Source of the DNA: Candidatus Gastranaerophilales bacterium
GTDB lineage: Bacteria > Cyanobacteriota > Vampirovibrionia > Gastranaerophilales > Gastranaerophilaceae
Direction of reading: 5' to 3'
Assembly: GCA_944326675.1 (NCBI GenBank)
Contig: CALVET010000068.1
Span: forward strand, 1 to 62,837
Length of the DNA stretch: 62,837 nt
Shown: in pieces, positions 27,358 through 36,092 of the stretch
How the letters are laid out: each line of letters begins with the position of its first letter
Numbering within the stretch: the stretch's first letter is position 1
Program-made: the position numbers and the translations under genes
The notes under the pieces: model-generated
Seen by the model: only the letters and a program-made list of their open reading frames with translations
What the model was told of the DNA's origin: nothing
Databases searched by the model: none

Positions 27358-28551
27358 TTAGGATTTTTCTTTTTCCTTTTTTGCGCCAAGAGTAACAATT
27401 CCCCTGCCGTATTTCTCTTCCAATTTATCCCAAGACTTTGACAACTCTTGTTTTTTTAAATTGTCATCTCCATCAAAAAGGGAAATTTGCTGAGTTTTAG
27501 CAGCCGTCAATTTCATAGCGCAAAAACCGACAGAACGATATATTATTCCTTTTTGATAAAGCTTATCTAAAATCTCTTTTGAATGATTGATAAGTTTAAA
27601 TTCCGTATTCGTCGGAGAAATCAAATTAATTTTCATATCAAAAACCTGAAAATCTTTTGTCCTCAACATCACCATAATACATCCTGTTAAAAGGTTTTCA
27701 TTTCTTAATTTCTTGCAAACCCTGTGAATATGCATGTTAAGCTGCTCTTGAATATAATTTTTGTTTGTTTGAAATTCTTTAAAGCTCTCGCTTCTTGAAA
27801 CGGATTTTGGTGCAGATGAAATTATCTGAACCGGATTTACGATATTTCCCAAAAGCTCTTGTTTTAAATCAAGCCCTATTTTTCCCAAATTCTTTTTTAT
27901 CCAAACATCATCTTGACTAACAAAATCCCAAGCGCTCTGTATCAAATGTTTTTTTAACAATGCTGTTGTATTTTTACCTACTCCCCAGACTTCAGAAATT
28001 AAAGTAGATTTTAATTCTTCTTGAATTTGTCTGTATCCGATTTTATAGGTTTTTTTATCTACCTTTATTTTTTGCAAAGTCTTTGCCTTGTCATTTGCAA
28101 GTTTAGCTAACACCTTAGAATAAGAAAGCCCGACAGAAACATCAATTCCGATTTCGTTTTTAATGTCTTTAACAATTTTTTCAACCAATTCTTCATAAGA
28201 ACAATTAAAAGTTTTTCTTAATCCCGTTAAATCTAAAAATGCTTCATCTATAGAATAAATCTCAACATCAGGAGTAAAATCATAGAGTTTGTCCATAACT
28301 CTTTTAGATATTTCACAATAAAAAGGTAAATTTCCCGATAAAAAAATAACTTTTTTAAACTGATTTTTAACTATGAAATAAGGTGCACCCATTTCAACGC
28401 CCAGCCTTTTTGCTTCGTTTGACCTTGAAACAACACACCCGTCATTATTAGATAAAACACAAACAGGCTTATCGATAAGCTCAGGTTTTAAAAGCCTTTC
28501 GCAAGAAACAAAAAAATTATTACAATCAACAAGTGCTATAACTCTTTTCAT
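27358..28551 (-). CDS. umuC: Y-family DNA polymerase subunit UmuC
   Basis: A 397-residue translesion polymerase. VDCNNFFVSCERLLKP, SNNDGCVVSRSNEAK, YSIDEAFLDL (catalytic acids) and VGLSYSKVLAKLANDKAK are UmuC signatures. The C-terminal part holds the little-finger region and a DUF4113-like tail (GIIYRSVGFCAMKL...). The ATG overlaps the lexA stop by 4 bp, so expression is LexA-controlled and coupled. Confidence 0.94.
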   Translation of the reverse strand: MKRVIALVDCNNFFVSCERLLKPELIDKPVCVLSNNDGCVVSRSNEAKRLGVEMGAPYFIVKNQFKKVIFLSGNLPFYCEISKRVMDKLYDFTPDVEIYSIDEAFLDLTGLRKTFNCSYEELVEKIVKDIKNEIGIDVSVGLSYSKVLAKLANDKAKTLQKIKVDKKTYKIGYRQIQEELKSTLISEVWGVGKNTTALLKKHLIQSAWDFVSQDDVWIKKNLGKIGLDLKQELLGNIVNPVQIISSAPKSVSRSESFKEFQTNKNYIQEQLNMHIHRVCKKLRNENLLTGCIMVMLRTKDFQVFDMKINLISPTNTEFKLINHSKEILDKLYQKGIIYRSVGFCAMKLTAAKTQQISLFDGDDNLKKQELSKSWDKLEEKYGRGIVTLGAKKEKEKS

Positions 28552-29132
28552 TTTATTTTCCTTGTTATTCCAAGCGCAACACCGAAAATCGTTAAATTTT
28601 CTTTTGGGCGAATAATAGGATAAGAAGAATTTTCCGGTTTTAAATAACAGCCCTTATCATCTTTTTTATATGTTTTTAAAGTAAATTCATTATCAACAAC
28701 AGCTAAAACTATGTCATCAATCATAGCTTCAGAAGTTTTTTTGATTATTACATAATCACCGTCTAAAATCCCTACCTCGCACATTGAATCTCCTGAAACC
28801 CTAAAAACAAAGGTAGAAGGCGAATTAATATTTAAAATTTCATCAAGAGAAATTCTTTTTTCGATTTTATCCTCTAAAACAGCTGCAAAACCCGCTTTAA
28901 CAGAAGTTGTAGCAAGATAAGCACCAAACTGATTTTTATTTATATAAAGCTTATTATCAATCTCTTCAATCAGATTTTCCTCTTTTAAAATTTCAATATA
29001 CTGTTTAATTGAATTTTTAGATTTATATCCAAGTTCATTTTTTAATTTTTCATAGCTGGATAAAGCTCTTTGCTGATACCTTTCTTTCAGTTTTTCAAAA
29101 AAATCTTTTTGTTTTTGTGTTAATTTTTTCAT
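28548..29132 (-). CDS. lexA: LexA-type SOS repressor with S24 peptidase domain
   Basis: A 194-residue protein. Residues 1-65 form a winged helix (MKKLTQKQKDFFEKLKERYQ... YIEILKEENLI). The cleavage site is KAGFAA (Ala-Gly bond), the serine lies in GDSMCEVGI and the lysine in TLKTYKK. The DNA-binding half marks it as a LexA-like repressor rather than plain UmuD. A LexA-type box sits inside its own promoter. There is no SD; the -10 box ends 6 bases before the ATG, so the message is probably leaderless. It may be the cell's main LexA or a umuC-dedicated paralogue. Confidence 0.88.
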   Translation of the reverse strand: MKKLTQKQKDFFEKLKERYQQRALSSYEKLKNELGYKSKNSIKQYIEILKEENLIEEIDNKLYINKNQFGAYLATTSVKAGFAAVLEDKIEKRISLDEILNINSPSTFVFRVSGDSMCEVGILDGDYVIIKKTSEAMIDDIVLAVVDNEFTLKTYKKDDKGCYLKPENSSYPIIRPKENLTIFGVALGITRKIK

Positions 29133-29138
29133 GATTTT

Positions 29139-29167
29139 ATTATGTACGAATGTACATAATTTTTCAA
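29139..29167 (-). promoter_or_regulatory. lexA-umuC promoter with LexA box
   Basis: TTGAAA at 29162-29167, 17-bp spacer, CATAAT at 29139-29144, start near the ATG (29132). The palindrome TATGTACGAATGTACATA (29141-29158) covers the spacer and -10 box. Its GTAC-N4-GTAC core matches the cyanobacterial LexA box consensus as I recall it (GTACNNNDGTWC). Confidence 0.75.
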
Positions 29168-29215
29168 GTAACCAAAAATATTATTTATAGAACTAAATAT
29201 TTGAAAATAAAAAAA

Positions 29216-29244
29216 ACGGCTAATTTGTGAACAAATTAAGCCGT
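29216..29244 (+). repeat. Stable inverted repeat between lexA and a small gene
   Basis: ACGGCTAATTTG (29216-29227), loop TGAA, CAAATTAAGCCGT (29232-29244), one bulged A. There is no T-run on the plus strand, so it is more likely a leader hairpin or protein site than a terminator. Confidence 0.5.
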
Positions 29245-29286
29245 GATGGATAGAATTAGTATTACGGAGTTTATAGAGGAGTTTAC

Positions 29287-29361
29287 ATGCTATTTAATGA
29301 CCCTGAAAAAAATAATTTGCTAATATTTTATTTATTTGTCAATTTTATTTACAAAAATTAA
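29287..29361 (+). CDS. 24-residue small hydrophobic protein
   Basis: ATG at 29287, stop at 29359-29361. The peptide runs from MLFNDPEKNN to a hydrophobic LLIFYLFVNFIY stretch. AGAGGAG lies 5 bases upstream, a stronger ribosome site than most genes here have. A hairpin precedes it and a terminator follows 9 bases later, so it has the layout of a discrete transcript. It is divergent from lexA. It might be a type I toxin-like or small membrane peptide; function unknown. Confidence 0.45.
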   Translation: MLFNDPEKNNLLIFYLFVNFIYKN

Positions 29362-29370
29362 TAAAAAATT

Positions 29371-29395
29371 AAAACCCTTGCGCTGCAAGGGTTTT
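29371..29395. terminator. Bidirectional intrinsic terminator
   Basis: AAAACCCTTGC, loop GCT, GCAAGGGTTTT. It lies between the 24-codon gene (+) and the aminotransferase gene (-). Confidence 0.85.
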
Positions 29396-29418
29396 AACAA
29401 TTAAACTCAATATCAATC

Positions 29419-30600
29419 CTACATTTCTTTCATCGCGTCAGCTAATCTGATTATACCTTCTTCAATAGTTTTACTATCTGCATTTGTATAATTTAAACGC
29501 AAAGTATTAACATTTTTTTCATTAACATAAAAAGGATCGCCCGGAACAAAAGCAACATTCTTTTTAATTGCTTTATTAAATAAATCAACGGAAGATTTGC
29601 CTTCTTCAAGAGTAACCCAAGAAAACATTCCGCCTTTTGGAATGGTATATTTAACATTTTTGGGAAAATATTTTTCCATAGCCCCAACCATAGCTTGAGC
29701 TTGACTTTTATATAATTTTTTAATTTTTTCAATATGCTTATCAAGATCATTGTTATATAAATAATCAGAAATTAAATATTGACCAAAAATATTTGAGTGT
29801 AAATCTGAAGCTTGTTTTGCCGTTTCAAGCATATGAATTATCTCTTTATCGGCGATAATATAGCCAAGACGCATACCGGGGGTTACAATTTTTGAAAAAG
29901 AACCAAGGTAAATATTTTTTTTCGTTTGGTTTAATCCGATATAAGGAATTCTTTCACCGTCTTCAAATCTCAATTCTCCATAAGGATCATCTTGAATTAA
30001 AAGCATATCCTCATCTTTAATTGCTTCAAAAACTTCTTTTCTATTTTGAGCACTATAGGTTAAACCTGTCGGATTTTGAAAGTTCGGAATTAAATATGCC
30101 AATTTTGGTTTATATGTCTTTAAAGTTTTTTTCAATTCTTCAATGTCTAACCCGTCATCATTTAGCTTTGTTTGGACAAAATCAGCGCTATACAAACAAA
30201 AAGACTGCAATAAACCAAGATAAGAAGGCTTTTCAACCATTACTTTATCATGTTCATTTATAAAAACTTTGCCTATTAAATCCAAAGCTTGTTGAGAACC
30301 TGTGGTAATAATAATATTATCTATTGTTATAGGCATATTCCAGATTTTTTTATATCTGTCTGCAATATATTGACGCAAACTGTCTAAACCTAATGTTGTA
30401 GAATATTGATAAATCTTGGCTCCGTATTTTTCAGCTATTCTATTCATAGAAACTTTTAATTCCTCTTGCGGAAAAGAAATAGGATTAGGCAATCCTCCTG
30501 CAAAGGAAATAATTTCAGGCTTTTGAGTTACTTTTAAAATTTCTCTTATAAAAGAAGAAGGTGTGTTTTTAATTCTTTTTGAAAAAAATTCTTCAAACAT
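29419..30600 (-). CDS. PLP-dependent aminotransferase (class I/II, LysN/ARO8-like)
   Basis: A 393-residue enzyme. ISFAGGLPNPISFP near the N-terminus, NFQNPTGL, DDPYGEL and the PLP lysine in GSFSKIVTPGMRLGY are typical of the 2-aminoadipate/multisubstrate aminotransferase group related to the MocR catalytic half. It likely transfers amino groups between an amino acid (aromatic, leucine or aminoadipate) and 2-oxoglutarate. SD AGGAGAG. Single-gene unit. Confidence 0.88.
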   Translation of the reverse strand: MFEEFFSKRIKNTPSSFIREILKVTQKPEIISFAGGLPNPISFPQEELKVSMNRIAEKYGAKIYQYSTTLGLDSLRQYIADRYKKIWNMPITIDNIIITTGSQQALDLIGKVFINEHDKVMVEKPSYLGLLQSFCLYSADFVQTKLNDDGLDIEELKKTLKTYKPKLAYLIPNFQNPTGLTYSAQNRKEVFEAIKDEDMLLIQDDPYGELRFEDGERIPYIGLNQTKKNIYLGSFSKIVTPGMRLGYIIADKEIIHMLETAKQASDLHSNIFGQYLISDYLYNNDLDKHIEKIKKLYKSQAQAMVGAMEKYFPKNVKYTIPKGGMFSWVTLEEGKSSVDLFNKAIKKNVAFVPGDPFYVNEKNVNTLRLNYTNADSKTIEEGIIRLADAMKEM

Positions 30601-30730
30601 ATATCTCTCCTAAGTTAATACTTCAGCAAATAAATTCTACTACAAAAAGCCGTTATTGTTAAATATTGCCATTAAAAATTAAAGTGATAATATTTTTTTA
30701 TCGGTCATACTAAATGAAAGCACAACAAAT

Positions 30731-32137
30731 ATGTTTAGCGAGCAAACACACAAACTAAAATGGATTATATTTACAGTTAGTGCAATTGGCGGTTTTTTAG
30801 CCATGATGGACTCAAACACCGTTAATGTCGCTCTTTATGAAATTGCACAAAATTTTAATATAGATATAGATCACGCTCGGTGGGCAGTTACGGTATATAT
30901 TTTAATTCTATCCACATTTCTTACTTTGTTTGGAAAATTAAACGATTTAGTTTCAAGAAAAAATTTATACGCTCTCGGGTATTTAGTTTTTGCACTGGGT
31001 GCGTTTTTTAATACAATTTCTTTTAACCTAATTACACTGATTTTAGCCCGTATTGTTCAAGCTACGGGCGCAAGCATATTATTATCAAATAATTACGCTA
31101 TTATTTCATCGATTTTCAAAGGAAACGAAAGAGCAAAAGCTCTAGGATTTTCAACGGCGTTGATGGCATTAGCAGGCATGTCAGGACCTATGGTCGGCGG
31201 TTTTTTAATGCATTATGTTACTTGGAGAGCAATATTTATTCCAAGTATTATAATAGGTATTATCGGTGCATATTATTCTAAAAAATATATTCCTGAAATT
31301 ATTCATAAATCAGAATTTAAATTTGATTATTTAGGAATGATTTTACAATTAGTTGCAATACTATCAATGCTTTTAGTTATATCAAAAGGTCATGATTGGG
31401 GTTATACAAGTCAAAGAATAATAATTCTAAGTATAATTTTTGTTGTTTTTTCAATTCTTTTTTATTTTCAAGAAAAAAGAATACCTTATCCTGTTATTAA
31501 TTTTGAACTTTTTAAATCAAAAGTATTCACCTATGGAAATTTTGCGCTTTTAATTGCATATTTTTCATTATTTACAAATGCGCTTTTGTTTCCTTTTTAT
31601 ACTCAAGAAGTTTTAAAAGTCAGTCCTTTAATGACTGCTGTTTTGATTTTGCCTTTTTCATTTATGTTTATGCTGATGGCATTATTAAACGGCAAGCTTA
31701 CCAAAAAGCTGCATAGTTCAATCTTGATGACAACAGGAACAATATTAATAATATTGGGTTATATCTTCTTTACAACCATTACCGACAAATTAACCTATTG
31801 GAATATTTTGCTTGCCCAAGCCTTAATAGGCGCAGGTTCAGGCTGTTATCAACCAAGCGTTAATGCCCTTATAGTATCTGTTGCACCAATGGGCAAAATG
31901 GGCATAGCCTCAGGCATTTTAGCAATGTTTAGAAATGTAGGCATGCTATTGGGCATAACAATTTCAGTCAGCATATTTGATTTTGTAAAAAACAATGCAC
32001 TTAAAAACGGATTTGATTTAACCGATGCTTTTATAAGAGGATATCACTATGCAATATACTGGGCAATATTGTTTGGAATAGTTTGTGCAATTTTATCATA
32101 TATGTCACACAAAGCATATAAGCACGAAAAAGAATAA
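30731..32137 (+). CDS. MFS drug-resistance-type transporter (DHA2)
   Basis: A 468-residue membrane protein with about 13-14 helices. MMDSNTVNVALYEIAQNF, DHARWAVTVYIL, FGKLNDLVSRKNLY (motif A) and GPMVGGFL (motif C) are DHA2 features. No adaptor gene is adjacent, so it probably exports its substrate to the periplasm alone. There is no SD. A possible -10 (CATACT) lies about 20 bases upstream. Confidence 0.85.
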   Translation: MFSEQTHKLKWIIFTVSAIGGFLAMMDSNTVNVALYEIAQNFNIDIDHARWAVTVYILILSTFLTLFGKLNDLVSRKNLYALGYLVFALGAFFNTISFNLITLILARIVQATGASILLSNNYAIISSIFKGNERAKALGFSTALMALAGMSGPMVGGFLMHYVTWRAIFIPSIIIGIIGAYYSKKYIPEIIHKSEFKFDYLGMILQLVAILSMLLVISKGHDWGYTSQRIIILSIIFVVFSILFYFQEKRIPYPVINFELFKSKVFTYGNFALLIAYFSLFTNALLFPFYTQEVLKVSPLMTAVLILPFSFMFMLMALLNGKLTKKLHSSILMTTGTILIILGYIFFTTITDKLTYWNILLAQALIGAGSGCYQPSVNALIVSVAPMGKMGIASGILAMFRNVGMLLGITISVSIFDFVKNNALKNGFDLTDAFIRGYHYAIYWAILFGIVCAILSYMSHKAYKHEKE

Positions 32138-32225
32138 ACATATTTTAAGTTTTAGTACATTTTTGTGATGTTATTTGCATTATTTATTCAATGATAGTAA
32201 AATTTCTATATAGATTAGTAATACG

Positions 32226-32900
32226 TTGGTAGCAAAATTGCAAGCTAAATTAAAAGATTATATCGATATAATACAAAAAGTTGCAAGGGTAGAATACAAA
32301 AGAATACCTTCTCACATGCTTGATTGTGAAGAATTGGTTTCAATCGGAATTATTGCACTGCAAGCTTTATTTAAAGATAAAACCGAAGAACAAATGACCC
32401 ATTATAATTCATCTTACATTGCAACGGCGGTACGCTGGGCAATCAGAAATGAATTGAGAAACAGATATAAATGGTATACACTAAAGCACAAAAAAGAAGA
32501 TAGTGAATTAACAGATGAAGAATATAGCGACAATCAATCAGCGCTTGATGTTTCACCGACAAAAGTAAGAGAAGCAGTTTATGAAACAATTCTTTCAATC
32601 GATTCAATCATGGCAGCAAGCTCAGATAATGATTCACCTTTTGATTTCATAAAAGACACATCGGCAACGCCTGATGAAAAAGCGGAAATAACAGAACTTA
32701 GCAAACTAATAAAAGAAGCAATTGCAAAATTACCGCAAAAAGAAAGAACTATTGTAGAATACAGATTTTACAGGAACATGCAGGTAAAGCAAATTGCCCA
32801 AATGGTCGGCTTATCAAGCTCGAGAATTACAAGAATTGTTCAGGCATCATTAAATCATGTTCGCGAATATCTCAACAAACGAGGCTTAACAAGTTACTAA
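32226..32900 (+). CDS. Sigma-70-family alternative sigma factor
   Basis: A 224-residue protein. Region 2 is CEELVSIGIIALQALF...YIATAVRWAIRNELRNRYKW, a linker of variable charge follows, and region 4 is LPQKERTIVEYRFYRNMQVKQIAQMVGLSSSRITRIVQ. Region 1 is absent. The size suits the FliA/SigB-like group rather than ECF. A flagellar role is possible since fliD is 11 kb away, but no direct link is visible. The start is TTG without SD. Confidence 0.8.
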   Translation: MVAKLQAKLKDYIDIIQKVARVEYKRIPSHMLDCEELVSIGIIALQALFKDKTEEQMTHYNSSYIATAVRWAIRNELRNRYKWYTLKHKKEDSELTDEEYSDNQSALDVSPTKVREAVYETILSIDSIMAASSDNDSPFDFIKDTSATPDEKAEITELSKLIKEAIAKLPQKERTIVEYRFYRNMQVKQIAQMVGLSSSRITRIVQASLNHVREYLNKRGLTSY

Positions 32901-32932
32901 TTAATAATAAACAGACATAGGAGAGGAATTAA

Positions 32933-34849
32933 ATGTTGTTAGAAAAAAGCAAATTATTTTCAAAAGAATACAAAGAAACAATCGAAAAGGCACTTTCAGC
33001 ACTGGGCAAAAAAAATCTTGCCTTAATATTGCAAGGTGTTAGCTTTCCTTCAAAAAATGATGAAAACACAGGCTTTGGAACATATAATTCCGACGGCGCA
33101 AAAGAACTTTTTAATTTTGCTGAAGGTATTTTTTCCGCAATACAGCTGGGTCCTTGCGGCAAAACAAAATTAAGCGATTCTTCTCCATACACAGGTACGG
33201 TATTTTCAAAAAATCCGCTTTTTATTAATCTAAAAGAGCTGACAACCTCAAAATGGGATAGGATTTTATCTAACAAAACTCTTGAAAAAATAATCGAAAT
33301 GAATCCCAATAAAAATACCAACAGAGCAGCTTATGTCTATGCTATTGAAAATCTAGAGCTTGCATCAAATGAATTTTATAAAAATTTCAAAAAAAATGCT
33401 TCAAAAGAATTAAAAAAAGAATTTGAAAAGTTCAAAAAAGAAAATTCTTTTTGGCTTGATAAGGACGCATTATATGAAGCATTATCTTTAGAAAACAATT
33501 CAGATTACTGGCCTCAATGGAAAAGCGAACTGGATAGAACCTTATTTGGCTCAGCAGACAAAAAACAAGCCGAAAAAAGAATTAAGGAAATAGAGAAAAA
33601 ATATCAAGATACCATTGAAAAATATAAACTTGAACAATTTATTGTCCAAAAACAAACAGATGAAACTCTTGAATATACTAAAAAATTAGGTTTAAAATTA
33701 ATTGCAGACAGACAAGTTGCATTCTCTGACAGAGACAACTGGGCATATCAATCACTGTTTTTAGATGGCTGGTGCTTAGGCTGTCCTCCTGATTATTTTT
33801 CTGAAGACGGTCAAGCTTGGGGCTTTTCAGTAGTGGATCCGGAAAAATTATTCAATAAAGACGGATCTCTTGGTCCTGCGGGAGAACTTCTCAAAAAATT
33901 ATATACAAAAATGTTTAAAGAAAACCCCGGCGGCGTTAGAATTGACCACACAGTAGGTTTAATTGACCCATGGGTATATAAAAAAGGGTGCTTACCAAAA
34001 GTTGAAGAAGGTGCAGGAAGATTATATTCTTCACCTAACCATCCTGAATTAAAAAAATATTCAATTGCAAAAGAAGAAAATATTAATAAAACCCCAATTG
34101 AGGGAAAATTTGTTACTCCTGATGATGAAAAATGGCTTGATAACCTTTCTGACGAACAAGTTACATTGTACGGAAGAATGATTGAAAAAATTGTTATAGC
34201 CTCAGCACTTGACGCCGGACTTGATAAAAATGCAATTATAGCTGAAGACCTTGGAACTCTTACATATCCTGTTATTCAAGTTATGAAAAAATACGGACTT
34301 CAAGGAATGCGTCTTGTTCAATTTGTTGTGCCTTATGAAGAAAACCATCCGTACAGATGCAAAAATATAACTGCAAACTCTTGGGCAATGGTTGGTACAC
34401 ACGATAACGAACCAATCAGAATGTGGGCATCAAAACTTGTTAATACAGAAGATGCCAACCCCTATATTAAAAATTTAATTGAAGATTTATGCTCAGAATT
34501 TGGCAACAAAGATGAAGTATGGCATAAAATGTATACTGATGAGAAATATCTTGGCTTTATGAAAATCGTAGAATGCTTTGCTTCTAAAGCTGAAAATATT
34601 CAAATTTTCTTTACCGATTTCTTCGGAATTAACGAAGTATATAACACCCCCGGAACCTCAGGAGATCCGAACTGGACCTTAAGGCTTCCTAATAACTTTG
34701 TTGATTTTTATAGAGAAAAATTAAAATCAGATGAAGCTCTTAATTTGCCTTTAGTTATGATATATGCAATGAAAGCAAGAGGCTGGGAATTTTACAAAAA
34801 CCATCAAGACCTTCTTGAAAAGTTGGAACAGTTAGTAAATGAAAAATAA
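32933..34849 (+). CDS. malQ: 4-alpha-glucanotransferase (GH77, MalQ)
   Basis: A 638-residue amylomaltase, longer than the usual ~500 because of a charged insertion in the first third (KNASKELKKEFEKFKKEN-type). Catalytic landmarks: RIDHTVGLIDPW (nucleophile Asp), IAEDLGTL (acid/base Glu) and GTHDNEP (third Asp). It transfers alpha-1,4-glucan segments during glycogen or maltodextrin turnover in the cytoplasm. SD GGAGAGG. The 3' end overlaps the next gene by 11 bp. Functionally it pairs with the GH57/DUF3536 gene at the window start. Confidence 0.93.
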   Translation: MLLEKSKLFSKEYKETIEKALSALGKKNLALILQGVSFPSKNDENTGFGTYNSDGAKELFNFAEGIFSAIQLGPCGKTKLSDSSPYTGTVFSKNPLFINLKELTTSKWDRILSNKTLEKIIEMNPNKNTNRAAYVYAIENLELASNEFYKNFKKNASKELKKEFEKFKKENSFWLDKDALYEALSLENNSDYWPQWKSELDRTLFGSADKKQAEKRIKEIEKKYQDTIEKYKLEQFIVQKQTDETLEYTKKLGLKLIADRQVAFSDRDNWAYQSLFLDGWCLGCPPDYFSEDGQAWGFSVVDPEKLFNKDGSLGPAGELLKKLYTKMFKENPGGVRIDHTVGLIDPWVYKKGCLPKVEEGAGRLYSSPNHPELKKYSIAKEENINKTPIEGKFVTPDDEKWLDNLSDEQVTLYGRMIEKIVIASALDAGLDKNAIIAEDLGTLTYPVIQVMKKYGLQGMRLVQFVVPYEENHPYRCKNITANSWAMVGTHDNEPIRMWASKLVNTEDANPYIKNLIEDLCSEFGNKDEVWHKMYTDEKYLGFMKIVECFASKAENIQIFFTDFFGINEVYNTPGTSGDPNWTLRLPNNFVDFYREKLKSDEALNLPLVMIYAMKARGWEFYKNHQDLLEKLEQLVNEK

Positions 34850-36083
34850 ATATTTTAAATTAATATTAATTATAAGTCTTTTAATAATCGGAACGATAAG
34901 CTCTTATGCTTTTTCGTTCCGAAACATGACTCTTGATTTAGTTCAAATTTCTGATACCCATATTTCTGATAGGCAAAATACAGCCTACAAAGCCCTTGGT
35001 TCATCAAAAGAGCTTTTAAAAGACGCTATTGAACAAATAAATGAAATTAAGGGTCTTGATTTCGTATTATTTAGCGGAGATATGGTAGATAGCGCCACGC
35101 AAGAAAATTACCACGACTTCTATAAGCTTTTAACAAAATTAAAATACCCTTCTCTAAACTGCTTTGGAAACCATGATTTCCATGGCGACATGACAAAAGA
35201 AGAAGTGCTTCAAACAGTAAAAAGCTATAACCCTAACTATACTTTTTCTGATACTTACTATGCTTTTAGCCCTAAAACCGACTATAGAATTATAATTCTT
35301 GACGCCACGATGGAAGATAGTGCCAACGGAATGCTTCCGGAGGAGCAATTACAATTTCTGGATAATGAACTTAATCAAAACCAAGATAAAATTGTGGTAA
35401 TTGCGCTACATCATCCTTCTGTTGAACCTTTTGTTGCGAACGAACATTCATTATTAAATGCAAAAGAATTTAATGAAATTTTATTAAAATACAAAAATCC
35501 GATTGTTGTTTTATCGGGTCACTATCATGCCACAAGATTACACCACTGGGGCAATTTAGTTTTTGTTTCAACTCCTTCGTTGGTAACTTATCCTATGGCA
35601 TTTCGCCATATTAAAATAGTAAACTTTAAAGACAGAGTTGAATATAAGTTTGAATTCATTCCGACAAGACTGGATGAAATAAAAGAGCAAAACAGACAAA
35701 GCGTTATATCATATTCAACTTTATCAGGCAATATTTATGATAGAGATTTAACATTTATCTATCACAAAAAACACCCAAAATCAGCAAGATATAAAAGAAA
35801 CAAAATTAAAAATGCAACCAAACAAACAAAAACATCTGAACGAGAAATTAAAAAGCTTACTCAGCCAAAAGATATTAAACCCAAAAAACAACCCAAGGAA
35901 AAGAAAATTAAAGAAATAAAAGAAAAGAAAATCAAACAACCCAAGGAAAAGAAAATTAAAAAAATAAAAACAGAAACAAAACAAACCAAAAATAGCCGTT
36001 TCAAATTCAATTTCTTTAAAAAGAAAAATAAAGAAATACAACAACAAGAATTACAAGAACCGCTTCAACTGCAAGAAATATAA
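34839..36083 (+). CDS. Exported metallophosphoesterase with Lys-rich tail
   Basis: A 414-residue protein. The signal peptide is about 1-26. The calcineurin-type domain shows QISDTHISD, FSGDMVDS, FGNHDFHGD, ALHHPS and LSGHYHATRLH. The last ~95 residues are very basic, with near-repeats of KEKKIK and QPKEKK, ending in a Gln/Glu/Leu stretch. The tail could bind acidic polymers or the wall. Substrate unknown. The start overlaps malQ. Confidence 0.85.
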   Translation: MKNKYFKLILIISLLIIGTISSYAFSFRNMTLDLVQISDTHISDRQNTAYKALGSSKELLKDAIEQINEIKGLDFVLFSGDMVDSATQENYHDFYKLLTKLKYPSLNCFGNHDFHGDMTKEEVLQTVKSYNPNYTFSDTYYAFSPKTDYRIIILDATMEDSANGMLPEEQLQFLDNELNQNQDKIVVIALHHPSVEPFVANEHSLLNAKEFNEILLKYKNPIVVLSGHYHATRLHHWGNLVFVSTPSLVTYPMAFRHIKIVNFKDRVEYKFEFIPTRLDEIKEQNRQSVISYSTLSGNIYDRDLTFIYHKKHPKSARYKRNKIKNATKQTKTSEREIKKLTQPKDIKPKKQPKEKKIKEIKEKKIKQPKEKKIKKIKTETKQTKNSRFKFNFFKKKNKEIQQQELQEPLQLQEI

Positions 36084-36092
36084 AGGTTTAAA

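Noticed and set aside
29216..29244. Hairpin as lexA-side terminator
   Set aside because: No T-run on either side and the neighbouring genes diverge from it, so nothing needs terminating there.
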